Positions 11,481 to 25,600 of a stretch of DNA of 64,000 nucleotides are shown piece after piece. Positions within the stretch are counted from its first letter, which is position 1, and every line of letters starts with the position of its first letter. The notes beneath the pieces are model-generated. The model searched no databases. It was not told the DNA's origin and saw nothing but the letters and a program-made list of their open reading frames with translations. The DNA comes from Holacanthus passer (lineage: Eukaryota > Chordata > Actinopteri > Pomacanthidae), in assembly GCA_025331565.1 (NCBI GenBank), contig JAFREQ010000008.1, positions 2,852,001-2,916,000 on the forward strand. The letters run 5' to 3'. The translations under genes and the position numbers were made by a program.

Positions 11481-13207
11481 CATATACAACTTGCAAGAGG
11501 GGGCCAGCAATTGGTAGCATCATTTCTTAGATTGCAAAAACAGTTTGCATTGATTAGAGTGGCGTTGACTACAGTCTTGTACGTAAATATTGATAAAATT
11601 ATAAATAGGTAACTTCTGTGCTCGGGGGTAAGAAGGTGCTGATGAGTTAGAAAACCTGTTAGTTCCATCAGACGTGATCAAGATAAAAAAAAAAAGACAC
11701 ATTTATTAGGGTTATAACATAAACAGAAGAAAATATACAAAGTTCTTTGCAATAAGATTTTTTTTCACTGACATACTTGGTGTCAACCCAGATATATTTT
11801 TGCAGAAAAAATATAGGTCACGTCCTGCATGAGATGGAAAACTGTAAAGATCCATAGTAGCACACTGTCTGGTTCGGTTTATTGAGATTTTATTGGATAA
11901 GAATTGCCACAACAATTTAAAGCCGGCGTTCTGCTTTCAGACAGTAGAGAGATGATGAGCAACCGGATGACGGAGCCTAAGGCCACATGTCTGCCTCATT
12001 GAAATCGACAGACTCAATAGCTTTTTTTTTGTAGGTCACTGCAAGGAAAAAAAAAAAAAAACATGCTTATACAAATCTTCTCATATTGACGGCCTCCTTT
12101 TCCAGAAAGAAATGGGATTAATGAGATATGCTATGTTTGTGTGCTCTGCCTCCTCTGTTGATAGAAGTTCAGGGACATTATGTTTTATCGCAGAAGTAAG
12201 TTATGAAATAAATATATGGGTGGTGTAACAGGGCTCAGTCTTCTCTTAGCTATCTATACACACATCTCTTTTTTATGACTGGTAGCAGCGACAGCCAGCA
12301 GTCTCCATCTCTTGATGATTATTGTGGACTAACAGCTGACACTCAGTTAGGTGACTTCAGTGAAGAGACACCGACAGCTCTGATGTTGATTCAGTGTTGG
12401 TTTGTTTGTTGCTTGCGAGAACTAATCTATTACCTATGACCTGCAAGCAAAAACTATTCAGTATAAAAGAAAATCATAATCAAAGGAAACTTGCAATACT
12501 AATGAATGCCAAGCTCAAGCATTAACTGACAAGTTACAGGGCCAACAGTCTAAACTAGACCAGGATCAAAGACTTCTATTACAAGCTACACAAAGACACT
12601 ACTGACACAGATGGATCAGTACACATACTGTAGATAATCACTCTGAACATCAATCTGGCTACTACTTCTCTCTCAGATACCATTACATTAAACTTCACAG
12701 GTTTTCATTTAGTGATAAGCTTTATAGCTGCTGTATTACCTTGGATACTGTGTAGCCTATTATTTAATACGAAATTTAACATGACAGTATAGAAATATGA
12801 AACACAAACATGAATCCCATAAAACTATTAAATAAATATCAAAGGAACACAGAAAAAAAAAAACATGCAAAAATATATTAATAAACCTGCATTGTTCTTT
12901 TTCTCGTCATTTATAGCAAAAACTGTGCTGTTGTAATATTAATAAAATATTCTGTGAATGTCAGGAACAGCACTATACAGCAGAGACATGAACATGGGGA
13001 AGTGCTTCTTTCATGGCCTTCAATTATTAAGGTGATGAAATAATAATGCAGCTTGATACTTGAAAATTTGTCTTTCTGGTTGTGTTTTTCAATGCACCTT
13101 TTCAGCACAGTTTTCTTTTCTCTGGCGTGTACATGGCTCGACATGCAGTGCTTTGAATAATATATTGATTTTTTTGTATTCATTGAATAAACCATGATCT
13201 GTTTTGA
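11481..13207. other. Non-coding, AT-rich DNA
   Basis: A-runs lie near 11685-11695 and 12047-12061. No open frame is convincing and no transposon protein remnant is visible. Confidence 0.5.
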
Positions 13208-13380
13208 GAGGGTGTGTGTGGTCCGTGATATTCCTCATGTTGTGGGGACAAAAAAATTTTTATGGTGACAAAAAGCAAGTCCCCACATTCACTGTCCCCA
13301 TGTTAACTTTTAGGGTTTTAAGACTTGGATTAAGGTTAAAATGAGGGTAAGGATTAGAATTAGGCAAGTATTTGATAATT
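13208..13380 (+). repeat. Degenerate fish repeat with TGTGGGGAC..GTCCCCACA arms
   Basis: TGTGGGGAC at about 13239-13247 and GTCCCCACA at about 13281-13289 are perfect inverted arms around an AT-rich loop. They are followed by GTCCCCATGTTAACTTTTAG and GGTTAAAATGAGGGTAAGG. The pairing of GGGGACA/TGTCCCC with GGGTTAAGGTTAG-like sequence is familiar from dispersed repeats in fish genomes. I cannot give a family name. Confidence 0.5.
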
Positions 13381-16300
13381 AATTTGATAATTTGATTTGA
13401 GAAAGCCATATTAATGAGTGTGTGAAATAATTATCCACGTATGACCTTACTTACAAGAGCATCTCTCAAACATGTACAAACTTCGTTTTTATTGGCTCAG
13501 TATTCAAAAATGTTTTTGAATACTGAATATCAAATAATCTATAAAAACAATTACATAGATTATGTAGATTTGACATTTGGACACCACCAAAACCATACGG
13601 TCGATCACAGGTCTAATCAATGTGCATCAATGTAGCAGCTGTTCGTGCAAAACAACTAACATTTCCTATGCATTCATGGTACTATAAGGTGTCTGAGTAA
13701 AAGCAGATACAAAAAGATTATTCTGTTTTAGCTGAAGTGCAAATGATTGAATGAACAGTTGATGAATTAAAATAATTTTCCAATGAATTTATTTTCTGCA
13801 GAATTACAAATCAATTAAGTGACCAATTATTAGCAAATCAAGTTTGCTTTTACAAAAATGTCTTGTTCATGACAGCAAACACTGCTGGAGCTCTCTTCAC
13901 TTGATGTAAACTTGCTTTTGGCAGCCCTTGTTTATTTTCCCTTGCAGAGTGGATAGATGGCAAAATTGCCCGACCATCATTACAAGTGAAATTGCTCCTG
14001 CGGCAGAGGTTATAAAGTAGCCCCTCTTGCGATTTTTAAAATAATGGAACTGTCAAATTGGGTGTCCAGGCTGTAGTGCATTATAGAAAGAATAGATATG
14101 TTTTCATTTGCCATTTTATACAGACTAATACAATGGATGCCGGCCCTGCCAGGCCAGTTATGGATATTGCATGAATAATACCAGCAATTGAATTCAGAAA
14201 GGTTTCACAGGACACATACTGTAGATATTTATTAGCAGTGCTTTCAGATGAAGTGGGCTTTTAACCCTCATGGTTTGACCACTGAAGTTAAACACAGCAA
14301 ACGTGAAAGGAGTGAGTGATAGAGAACAATGAAAGGAGTGAGAGCTCGGCAGAATGAGGACCTTCATGACATGGAGACTTCCTTGAAAGCCGTCCACTTT
14401 ATCTAACCCGTCTTCAAATACATTTCATTATACGCCATCAAAGTAAACCAAGCGACGTGCTTATCCTGTCAGTCCGGCACAGCGAGGATGTTACTGTACC
14501 ATTAATACACTTACACCAAATTCACTCAGTAAGAACAAAGTTTTTGAGAGATCGTAGCTTCTCAGTCTGATATTATAATTTTCTGACAGCAAAATCTCTT
14601 CAATTTCCCAACTAGTCTCTTGTTATCTCACAAGTGGGCTCAAAAAAACAGACGTTCACCAAAAGGAACATTTGCTCCAAAGTTTTGATTTTGTGTACGC
14701 CTTGAGAAATATTTCTAAAATCACACCAGTTTTATAAAAACATCATCACAAATACTGCAAAAAAAGAACAAACAGCATTTTTTTTCTTTCTGCATAGTTA
14801 TGACAACTTTCACACATATTACATTACAACAAATTAACAATCTGAAAAAATGCTTGCTCCACATGACAGAACATGTGACACTGATTCTGTATTAAAGCGT
14901 CTATAATCATGTCAGACTAAATACTCTTGTTTAAATGTGTTTTAAATATGTTTTATTATGGATTCTGAGATACACAATTCACTGTAGTTGCTTTACCTTA
15001 AACATAAAATATGGCCGTCAGTAAAAGCAGGAGATAAACTGTTAAAAGCTCAGCACCTACACAAGCACAGGAAGGACACTGGTGGTGTTAGTGTAAAGTA
15101 AACTGTGAGAGGTGGCTTCACGTTGTTCCACCACACTTTTAATGCAGATCGTACTTTTTGAAGTAGTGCCTATGTTATGCAAATAGCTCGGGGTAATTTA
15201 AGGCCAACCAGCCATCCATAAGTAACATTAAGTTATTTAAACTTAAGTGCAGCCTCGATTTGCATTTATCAAGCTCTGCTCTTGTTCTCGGGCAGCTATC
15301 TCTGACTTTCAGAGCTTTCAGCTAATGTCCATGCATCTACATGAATAATTTATACCACCTTATATCACAACAATCTGAACTAGCCATTTAATAGCCACAT
15401 AGTGGGATTGAAAGGTGAACCTATTTTTTTCCATTTTTAAATGAATCCTGCTCTTAAAAGAATCATCTTTCGTGTAAAAAATGAATTGATGAACGATAAA
15501 AAAAGGACTGTTCATAATAAACAACATATGGTGGCGTTATTTTAATAACCATTAAGTGGAATAACACAGCACATAGACTGGTCTTGATTATAGATTACAG
15601 GATGAATGCTGTTGAATGGACATGATTATATATAATAAATGTAAGTAAGATATTTAAATGCAATACAAATGTCTCCTTCTATGTATCACTTGCACTTTGA
15701 GCTGCAATTTGTGTGTGAAAATGTCTTTGTAAATAGTTTATTATTAACTACTAACAGCACTTATGCTGCCGTTTCAAGATGCAGATGGCAGATTCACCAG
15801 AGTGACTCAAGCTGTGAAGGGTGGAGAAGTGAAAAATGTTACATCCCAGACTTGTTTGTAATGGGAGTCACACACGTGCGACCGTCTCTCATTAGAAGAC
15901 TGAGCTGTCTAATGGGTGGCCATTTGTCTGGAGATGCTTGATGGGACCTAATGGGCACAGGATGTGAATTAATAAACAACGCCCAATGGTACATGTGTGG
16001 ACAATTAATAGTGCTTAACGAGAAGGAAGATGGATGACTTGGATGCTGGTGATGGACCTGAGTTTAACAAAGTTGGGTGTTGGGGGCGACTCCTCCTTTG
16101 GCCTGCTAAGAGAGACACATAACTTAATGGGGGTGAGAAGCTGGGGACGGAAAGCTTTTAATCATGGCAGGCAGGCATTAGGGAAGCTCGCCGAAAGTGA
16201 AATACAAGTCATTACTCTTGGATGGTATTTGCATTATGACCCACAGATGTATTTTACCTTACAGAACAGCGGTTGCACTTTGCGGCTCCCTTTCTTTTCC

Positions 16301-16645
16301 ACATGCAGAGTTGATAATTAATTATTAATAATAAGGGTCAAGGTTGAATGTGCCAGGATTTATTTAGTTTGACTGTGTTCATAGATGTGCCCAGCAGGCC
16401 TTTTGACAGATGTAATACAACATCCTACACCAAAGTTGATATCCTCAGTGTAGGCAGCGTTGTAGCACCATTACATTTGTTAGTCACTCTTTGCTTTGTA
16501 ATGCTAAAAAAAGAAATCTAACTACCCTGGTCTAATGTATCATATCTATATTATATAATAAACATGTATTACTCATCTGATTACATATTAAACTTGCTCT
16601 CCTTCTGCATGCCACCAAATTTGAGGGCGTTTGATTTGCTGCAAC
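13381..16645. other. Non-coding DNA with a few repeat-free blocks
   Basis: No repeat ends or gene recognised. Blocks at about 14100-14200, 15240-15350 and 15950-16320 are less AT-biased, lack simple repeats and include homeodomain-type TAAT sites and an octamer-like ATTTGCAT (15258-15265 and about 16228). They are possible conserved non-coding elements on appearance only. Open frames at 15669-15941 and 16034-16321 (90-95 codons) have no recognisable domain. Confidence 0.4.
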
Positions 16646-16672
16646 TTTTTTTTTTTTTTTTTTTTTTTTTTT
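16646..16672. repeat. Homopolymer T27
   Basis: An uninterrupted run of 27 T, the longest homopolymer in the window. On the minus strand it would be a poly-A, but the flanks show no recognisable retroposon. Confidence 0.9.
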
Positions 16673-16745
16673 ATCCTGCAAACTAGAAGAAAAAGTTTGA
16701 GGAGTCTGGGACTGTGGAGGCCATTCATATTCATAGAGGAGAGCA

Positions 16746-17681
16746 TTACAAAACACGGAGCCCAGTCTGAGCTTGGTGATTCAGCACTGGGCTCGTCTCT
16801 ATCAGATAAGATGACAGACTAATATTGATGGGTCTTGTCCTTGCTCGAGCTGATACTGTACGGTGTACACAGACGCGGGGCCCGCACCGGTCCCCAGGGC
16901 TTCCCGTTGGCTTTGCAGCGCAGCCAGAGTGACAGACAAGCGCTCCAGGTGGATAATCCTCTGAGGTGAAGAACTGAATTGGTAATGAGAATCTGAGCAA
17001 GTAATGTGGCCGTTGTATTTGAAGCAATGAATAGCAAGCACTTTTTTTTTTTTTTTCAATTATTGACAAAATGCCCTTCACCTGATGAGGTCCAGGAACA
17101 GTGTCTGGGCCCGTGATGAGCCGTCGCTTGTTCTGTTCAATGCAACAAAAGGAGCATCCGTCACTGGTTACTGAACAGGCGCTCACAGTGATCATGTTTA
17201 GAATTATTAGCTGCAGATTGAATAGGATATATTTGAAATTCAGATTCCTGTGTTGACTTTTTTTTTTCTTTGTAAAAAAAAGACAGATGACAGTTTGAAT
17301 GTCTGTCTTGCAACCTGTCCCTGTCTTTAACCCACTGAGTACTGGGTTAGGCCTGAGAAGCCCCTTGGGAGTAAACGAGACCCAGCAGTGGATCGATGAA
17401 TGGATTTTACTCGATTTCTGAAAATCCAATCTACATTTCAACAAATATCGACCAATTACCCGACTGAATCTAAAACGCCTACGCAAATATGTTGTTTTCT
17501 CTGCACCATTAAAAAAAATGGTGAGCTTTGCTTCAGCACCCACTATCTTAAAGCTAGTGGCTATGTGTAGCACAGAATCCAATATGTCTTCCAATAAGTT
17601 CCACTGAAAAGCCATTAGACCCACAGTGCTCCTTCCATTGAAAACCCTAATGGCCTTCTGCTTGGGACAGGTGCTCCACAA
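16746..17681 (-). other. Unassigned 311-codon open frame
   Basis: This is the longest stop-free frame in the window. It does not resemble any protein family I know. The translation includes two lysine-rich patches that come only from T-runs in the DNA (about 17041-17056 and 17257-17281), and shorter overlapping frames exist in other phases. It has no clear signal peptide, membrane segment or domain. The part nearest its 3' end overlaps a GC-rich, CpG-bearing patch at about 16866-16950. It may be chance, a retained-intron frame, or the relic of an unknown element. I do not call it a gene. Confidence 0.2.
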
Positions 17682-17720
17682 ATTGCTTCCTCTAAATGAT
17701 TAATGAGTGAAGATTTATAA

Positions 17721-17787
17721 GGGGGGGTGGCCCAACTCTGTGGACTATGTGTGTGTGGAGTGTGTGTGTGTGTGTGGTGGTGGTGGT
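17721..17787. repeat. G7 run and (GT)n/(GGT)n microsatellite
   Basis: A G7 run at 17721-17727 is followed, from 17748, by an imperfect GT tract that turns into GGT units and ends near 17787. Confidence 0.85.
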
Positions 17788-19613
17788 CGACAGGAGTGCA
17801 CTGATAGGTCTACAAATCTATAAATTGATCGATATTTAAAGCATGTTGCATGTTCCCTTCTATTCATATTATCAGACTTGGGGAATATTTTATTTTGTGG
17901 GTCTCAGTAATTTGAGAAAGGGACAATAAAAGCTGGTGCTGATTATAGGAAAAACTACGGTGGCCCTGAGAGCTCAACACACTGCAGCAGATGAAAATAC
18001 ACGCAGAGACAAAATGCAAGCAAATGACGAAAACCTCTTCATCAATTTGAGAACATGTGCACAGCGAGGTGGTGAGATTAAGACCCCAGAAGTTTACTCG
18101 CCCACTGAGGATACATTGGCACAGGACATGAAAAAGAGAGAAAGCTCCAAGATTTATTTCATAACATCTCATTGCACTGTGATTTGTATCCCAGAGTGGG
18201 TTACAGACTGGAATATATATGGTTATATTAATTGATTGTGTGGCATCAAGCACATAACTAATCTGAAACTGAACAGTGACTGTTCATGCTCTTTTGAATA
18301 AAGAACACATAAAGATTGCAGTGATGGAGTCTGAACCTGGCATTTGGAAAAATGTTCAAGTATTGAGTCTCATGACTTATTTCAAAGCCTCTGAATGCAT
18401 TTTGAAGTATGCAGCTTGACATTTTACATGTTACTTGAAGATCTTACCTTCAAGTCTGAAAAACAAGGAGACAAAGCTCTTGCAAAACCTCAGTAAATTA
18501 TATCTTTTAAGCCTTGGTGCCAATAAGCACTCAGAGCCTCTGACGCATTTCACATTAGCGCAATTTACACAGGTTACTGTACATAAGTGCCTCTCTGATT
18601 TCAGACATCACTGGTCCAATAATGCATTCATTTGGTCCGGAGACAATGTCACACTAGTCCTCTTTGTGCCACTTGTGTGCTGCTGAGTGCACTCTCTCCA
18701 CACAATTTGATTTGGAGGCCAATCAAAAAAAAAAAAAAAAGAGAGAGATGAGAGAAATGATGATCCCATTTCAACAATCTAAAGTAACCAGCAGACGCTG
18801 AAACCGATTCTCCACATGTTATTGCATTTCATGATTTCATTTTTTTTGTCTGTTTACAAGATGTTGCCAAATTGCATTCAAGTAATGTTGCAGGGTTTGT
18901 AACTGTGATTATTTTAAATTTAACTAAATTGCATGCATTTTTTTCAGGTAACTGCAAAGTTCTTCACAGGTAATGAAGAATCTAGAATCTGATGAAATAT
19001 ATAATCCAGGCAAAGTTTCCCCAAAATGCATTTTATAGTGTAAAGTAGTTACATAAATGTGATTCATAGTAGATGAAAAGAGTTTTCTAACAAAAATGAG
19101 AGAAGGAGAGACAGAGAGAGGCCAGGGTTTATAACATGGCTGATAAAAGCTCTCTTTTTTTAAATTATTTTCCAAAGAGGGACTATGTCACAGTATCTAT
19201 CTCAACTTTCATCTCACAAAAGCCTTTGGAGCAACATATTGATGAACGTACAGCTGTTCCATCTCTGTAGCTAAGAAATAGTCTTCAAAGTTACCTTGAA
19301 AAAAAAACTATTTTCATTCATTCAGCACCTTTTCATTTATATATTTATGACGCAGCCAAGGCAAGAGCACAGCAGTCCTGACACACCATCCGCATAGAAA
19401 TGCCTCACTGACATGTTAATGTCACATGACGGACATTTTGTTTCAGGTAATTCAGCGCAGAAGTATTCCTTAATGTGCGTGCCTCCAATTCAGAGTTGTA
19501 AGACAGACATTGAGCCTGTGTTCAAGACTCTTTTCACTTTGAAAAATGGGACTCCCTGCTGTGAAACTGAATGAGGGGAGAAGTCTCCCTCAAGCTGAAG
19601 ACTCACTCTGCAC
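17788..19613. other. Non-coding DNA
   Basis: Contains an A-run near 18726-18740 followed by GA units. Two opposite-strand frames at 17864-18253 and 17936-18235 overlap each other and have no recognisable content. Nothing else identified. Confidence 0.5.
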
Positions 19614-19642
19614 TGTGTGTGTGTGTGTATGCGTGTGTGTGG
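19614..19642. repeat. (GT)n microsatellite
   Basis: GT units interrupted once by ATGC; about 28 bp. Confidence 0.9.
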
Positions 19643-22600
19643 ATCTTTGTTGCCCAGGCACAGACTGCTAGGCAGCAATGATTAAATTTAGAAATTGGTG
19701 GGCTTACTCTGCCAGGAGTGTTCACATTACCATGCTGCTCATTTAGAAAAAAAAATATAGCTTTGAAAGATGAAATACCAAATAGCACTTTTCCCCCCTT
19801 CCTGAACAGCCATATGTTCACAGTTCAGAGGCAGAAATTCTGTATTGCTGACGGATGTCAGATAAAAAAGCATTATCTCTGCACAATATGGCCGTAATTA
19901 TCTTGACCTAGTGTCCTCCTGCTCAGTCAGTTCTTTGGCGCAGCGACATGGGGCCACAGTAATGGCTCTCGAATCATTTTCACCTTCACCACTGCCATGC
20001 TGAGAATTCAAATCACATAAAGAAAGCCAAGGCACAGATTGGCTCCCAGATTAGCTGCTTATCCTGAATATCTTCCCTGCAACCTCCAAGGGCACCAATC
20101 AGAGAGAAAAAATGATTTCCTCACATTTTTCTCAGCCCTGCTCTATAAATGCCCACAATTTTCTATTATCAATTCTGGAGAACATAGGGTCATAGAATGA
20201 AGTAATGAAAGATGCAGTTGTACTTATTTTGCTGAAGTGAAACACTCATTGATCTGGAAAGAGAGCAGTTGAACTGTAGCTCTGTGTTTGCTCATGTCAC
20301 AGTGCCTTAATTTAATGATGGCACCAAAGACGTTCAGGGCATCGTCGCTATTCGACTCTCGACTAAACAGCTATAGGAACATACGCGTGTTTCTGAATCA
20401 ATGCACGAATCCCCTGAGCTTTGTAGATGTTGTATAACATTAACAATTTAGAATTTTTTAAAACCTCTCTCAGAAATCAGTCAACCGTTTGATTTTCCAA
20501 AACTGTGTAATGAAATGTTTGTGGATATTTATTAGAAAATTAGTCGAGTGGATTATTTTGGATTTCCCACAATCACATGGAAAAATAAATAGTCTCTTTG
20601 AAGAGATGTCAGAATTGTTTCCATCCTCACATTTTATCTCTTTTCCTCTTTTTAAGTTGGTGGCTAATTTGAATGAAAGAATGGAGTTAATTGCACATCT
20701 CAGTGTTTTTGCTCTGTGTCTTACGGTTTCTTATTAGCAAAACCAGAGCGGGTGCACTGCTTATAAAGTAATTTGTTTACAGCACTTAATTTGCTTGATA
20801 CAAAATTCAATCTAGTCAGAGGCTAATCAGCCGACTGCGTGTCCTGGCTGGCCTCCTGTCTCCCCTAATGCTTCTGCTCTATTATGATTGATCAAACATC
20901 TGTAATCAATTGGTTGGCACCAAATCAAGAAATGGTCAGATAGGAAAATGTGCCAGTTCGACGTAAAGCCAGTCTTTCATCGCTCCTTCAGGTTAGTAGG
21001 TTATTAATCTGCCTCTAATCACCACAGCGCCCATTGCTGCTTCTGCTTCTTCTGGCTGTCAAAAACCCATTAGACACTTCTTAGACTGAGGGAAATGTCT
21101 GGCCCATCGCTCACACACTCGGCCAAACCATCACATCTCCAGCTCATTTAACATCTTGTGAATCTCCCTGTCACTGGCGGCCAGTGAAGAAAAACACCAT
21201 TGACTATATTTTATTGAATAGTTGATAAAAAATGTTGCATTCAGTTTGTCTCAGGATATATTTACAGGTGCCTCTTCTGTAAATACTGCGAGAAAGACAA
21301 TCTGTTCACACACATAAACTGAGAACACCCCGTAATAATCCTGCTGACACAGCAGAATCAATTTTGACTATCCAGAAGAAACAGTGTTTTGAGATTTGCT
21401 TATAGTAAAAAAGTCAGACGGTTTATAAATGATCTCACCTTGAATGTGTGAAACAGCTCAGAAGTGTGTAGAAAGGGAAGGTCAATCACTGTGATGATCT
21501 TGTTGTGTCAGAGTATTTAAAAAATTAATGAAGGAAACTGCTCTGCATCAAAATACATCCTGTGTATCCAGATATTGGAGACTGAAGATGCATTGCATGC
21601 ATTTCTTCTTTTGACGGCTACAGATGTAAAACTGGAACATTATAGACTGAATGCTCACGACTGGTGTGAGTGACATTATTATTTTCTAGAAATTTTGGAG
21701 AGAAGCGAGCGAGAACCTCAGCCAACAAATTTCAGCCAGAATTGCTTGCTAGGTGGTCGGAGCAGATGGTAACAGACAACAGAATTTACTGGCAACATGG
21801 CGGCCGTTCATGCCTCCCAATTCACATGCACACAAATGTGCACACACACGCACACGGTGGTAAAGAGGTATACCTTCCTGTAGTGTTGAAACATGTTTGT
21901 TAGTCCTCAAGGATGCACATAATGTATTTGAGTAACACTGATTGTAAACATAAAACTTGTTTACAAGGAAACTCCTGAGGGCATCTTTAACTACAGAGAT
22001 GGACAGAAAAGAAAACCAAGCTCTCCCGACTCTGGACAGATCATTTGCTTAATCACTACAAATCTGTTTTTTTTTTAAATATCATTTGAACTCTTTGCAT
22101 CTATCCAGGGAGGCTTTAACTGACTGAGTGAGCGGGGGACTAATCCAAGTTAATAGTTTTATAGAAGAGTCTGGGATTATGACCCTTTTAAGTAATCGGA
22201 TGTGAGAAACAAGAGTTTCTTGCCTCTGTGACTGCGCACTGGTAGTTAAAGACCGGCCTTTTAGGAGAAGCTTGGGATTCAATATGTTTATCCCTTTTGC
22301 ATCTTTACTCAGCCTTGTTACATTGTCTTTTTACACCCCTGATAGTTGTACTTGGAAATGATAATTATTAGAAGATGAGCAGAATTAATACCATAAGCTT
22401 GTGGTGGGTTTTCTATTTGCCCCTCTTAGTCTTTTATATAACATTTAGTATGCAAAAGTTAGAATACAGGATAAAACAGCATCCATACCTAATAGATAAA
22501 ATTAGTAAATTCAAAGTAAGGTAATGCCGACATATGGCTGCCTTTAGTGGCACAAAGGTCTGATTGAATGCATTTGATAGCCCCTATTGATTTTGCAATA

Positions 22601-25600
22601 GTGTGGCTGTTTTGAAGACAAATTGCTTCTGCAGACAAGCTCGGGGACTCGGACGTGACTGCAGTCTTTGGGGCAGCCCTGCACCCACCTGCAATAACTC
22701 CATCCACTTACAACCTGCCCTTTACAGTGTGCTACTGGTAATGGATTGTAATTATTTTAATGTTTATATGATGGTGTGAAATCCAAGTCGCTCCAAATGT
22801 CAACACAGAAAAAAAAAAGTTGCTTTCAGATTTCAGCTACTGTACGAATAAGAAATCAAAGTGAGAAAAAGAGTGTTTATCGTCAACACGTATCTTTAAA
22901 GATCCCATACTACATCTCCTCTGGCTCTCAAACAAACCGAGAATAATAATGTGCCTATGTCTAACTCAAAAAAACAAAGTCTTAAAGGGAAATTAAGAGA
23001 TAAAAAAGAAAACAATTAGTAATCCTCCGGGGGACTCTTGGTACATAAAGAAGCCCTGCTGTTCTCAAACTCAAAGTTACACACATACCAATCCTCCAGG
23101 AGGGGCTTCAAATCTCCACTCTAACACTGAATGATGATATTAAAGCAACAGAGAGAAAAAAAACGTAATCCTACTAAATTAAGGTTGTCATACATTCCTG
23201 CACCCCTGTTTTGAAAAGAACTAATACCTCTCGCTCTGTGCCTTTCACTTTTGTGCTCAACAATGAACTGGAAACAGATGGCGAGGGAGCAGAGCATCAA
23301 GCTGGATTTTCTGCCACTTAAGCTTACCATTTCTGGCTCAGAACTAAGGAGCGCTGTAGTATCACACTATGGAGCCAGTCAATGGTGGAGGCTTAGTTCT
23401 GCGATGTCCAAAATTGCCAATGTTCACAAATACAGTTCGGTGTATCCAATACAAAAGGGATAAAAGAGCAGCATGTCCCCAACCACTGCATTTGTGTTGT
23501 GCACAGTGGCATGTTAGAAAGAAACAGTGTATATATCATAATTTTGACCGGCGGTATCTTTCCCTGACAATCTACAGCGCTACTTTCCATCTCAGCAGCC
23601 GAAATTCATGCACTGGCACCGTCCACCTTCCATCTGCAGCGACTACGAAGGTAAACAAAGCAGTGAGAGCTGTAGGCTGGTTGCTTGACAATGAGAAAAT
23701 AAATGAACAACATATTTGCCCAGCTTCACACCTGCCACACTCCCACACTGTGGGCAGGCAAACATTTATAAAAGATACCAAACACCCCTGTTGCACTTGG
23801 AACACTGGTAGATTTTCTGCATTTATAATTTTTTTTTTTTTTTTTGGATAGTGCATGTGGTGTGATTCCTCGATTGTTGTGGGTATACCGTCAGCAGCAT
23901 TTTGACCTTGAGAGCAAAGAGTGACTCAGGCGTTCAGGTTTAAAGTTTGCTTTAATTGTAATAATTGATTTGCGAGGGGTCGCTGTGCCTTAATACACAG
24001 ACCAGCAGCTGTTCTGCTTGGAAGACAGAGGTCTCTCAAAAGACGTGGGATGTTTCATATAGGAGCACTAATAAGATGCTAATGATTCATTCTCATTTAA
24101 GTCCATTACCACGCATAGCTGATGAGCGCTGTCAGTCTTCAAAGCGTACCATGGAGTATGCTGTACATTTAGATTTTGAAGTGGCACAATGGCAGCTTCA
24201 GTTTCTCATCTTTTGAATGGCTATGTCTCACTAATTTATCATTGTATTAGTCTGTGGCCTTTTATCCATCACCAGATTGACATGTGAGCCAAAGCTTACA
24301 CAAGTTTTCACAAGTATATCATTTCTTATAATATTAAAACATTTTAACTTTACCAATATTCAAAAAAATTGTCTTTTGTTTTGAGGCGGTAAAGGTTTCA
24401 TTCATTCACTCGTTCATGCAGCAGAGTGAAGTGAACCGAAGTGAGTGACCTTGGAAAGTTGACATTCACACATCCTTAATTGATGGACAGGTATTGCTTA
24501 CAAGGTCGTCTGTGTAAATGTTTGTTATTGTGCTTGACATCAGTGAGTAAAAAACAGTGAAGGACCAGAACAAGCGAACTTGATGCTCCCTGTCAGTAGG
24601 TGGGTGAAAATTTTTAAGACATTAACATCAGTAACATCTCATTCACTGTCACTAACTATGTTGGTAATCATTTGCACTCTTTACTACAAAAACTAGAAGA
24701 ATGAGAACAGAAAACATGGGAGAAGCTGTGTTCCTTTACACGTCCGTCGACTGACAATCGTTCAGGAGCTTTCATTACTTGCTGACAAATATGTCTTTTC
24801 TTGTCTGACTGATGGATCATCTCGAGCCGGAAGACAGAGTGAACTGGAGGTTGTGGGGAGAGTGATGACTTTTAAAGGATCATAAAGAACCTCTGGGGGA
24901 CAGCTCTGTAGAGGATTATTCAAAAGCGTTTTAATTTATTGGGTAATTCTAAGGGAAGGGCTCCCCTTATCAATGAAATGGCTTCAGTCTGAATGTGAGT
25001 CCTCTGACATTTAATTTGGTTCTCCCACAGTTCCTGGTTTTAAATAACAGCGGTGGCAGAAGTCTCCGATGGACGCCATTATGAGCAATATCGCAACATC
25101 CTCAGTGGATGCTGATGCACAGATTAAAAGCGCTGCTCAAATTTTAAAATGATGCATCAAAAAGCACATATTTTTTCGGCTAACTTTCATCATTGGACAC
25201 CTATGCTGTTTACAGCCGTATTTACTTTAATCTAACGCTTTGATCTCAGGCGCCTCCATTAAAAGGAGACATTTTTACATTTTTATAGAAGGTCACGGAC
25301 AACATCCCTTGGTAGCTGTTTCTGTTCAGCAATTAGTATCAAACAGTTTGATTATGAAACGCGGTTATCAACTTTAATTAACAATATGGGGATTTTTGTG
25401 GCCTGGTGAAAGGAGAGGTGCAAACAGAGGAGTGAAGCTTTCAGAACAGCACAACAGACTTTTACAGAATACACAAAAACAGCAACATATGAATTGTGTG
25501 GGAGCTCTGCTCAGCAAAAACACAACATGAAACAGGAGGCCAGAAATGCAACAACGCTTATTTTTTTTCAAATGAAAAGCAAAAATAGTGAAACTTTTAT

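Noticed and set aside
23369..23851. 160-codon plus-strand frame
   Set aside because: It ends in a phenylalanine run made by a T tract; overlapping minus-strand frames of similar size exist; no family resemblance.
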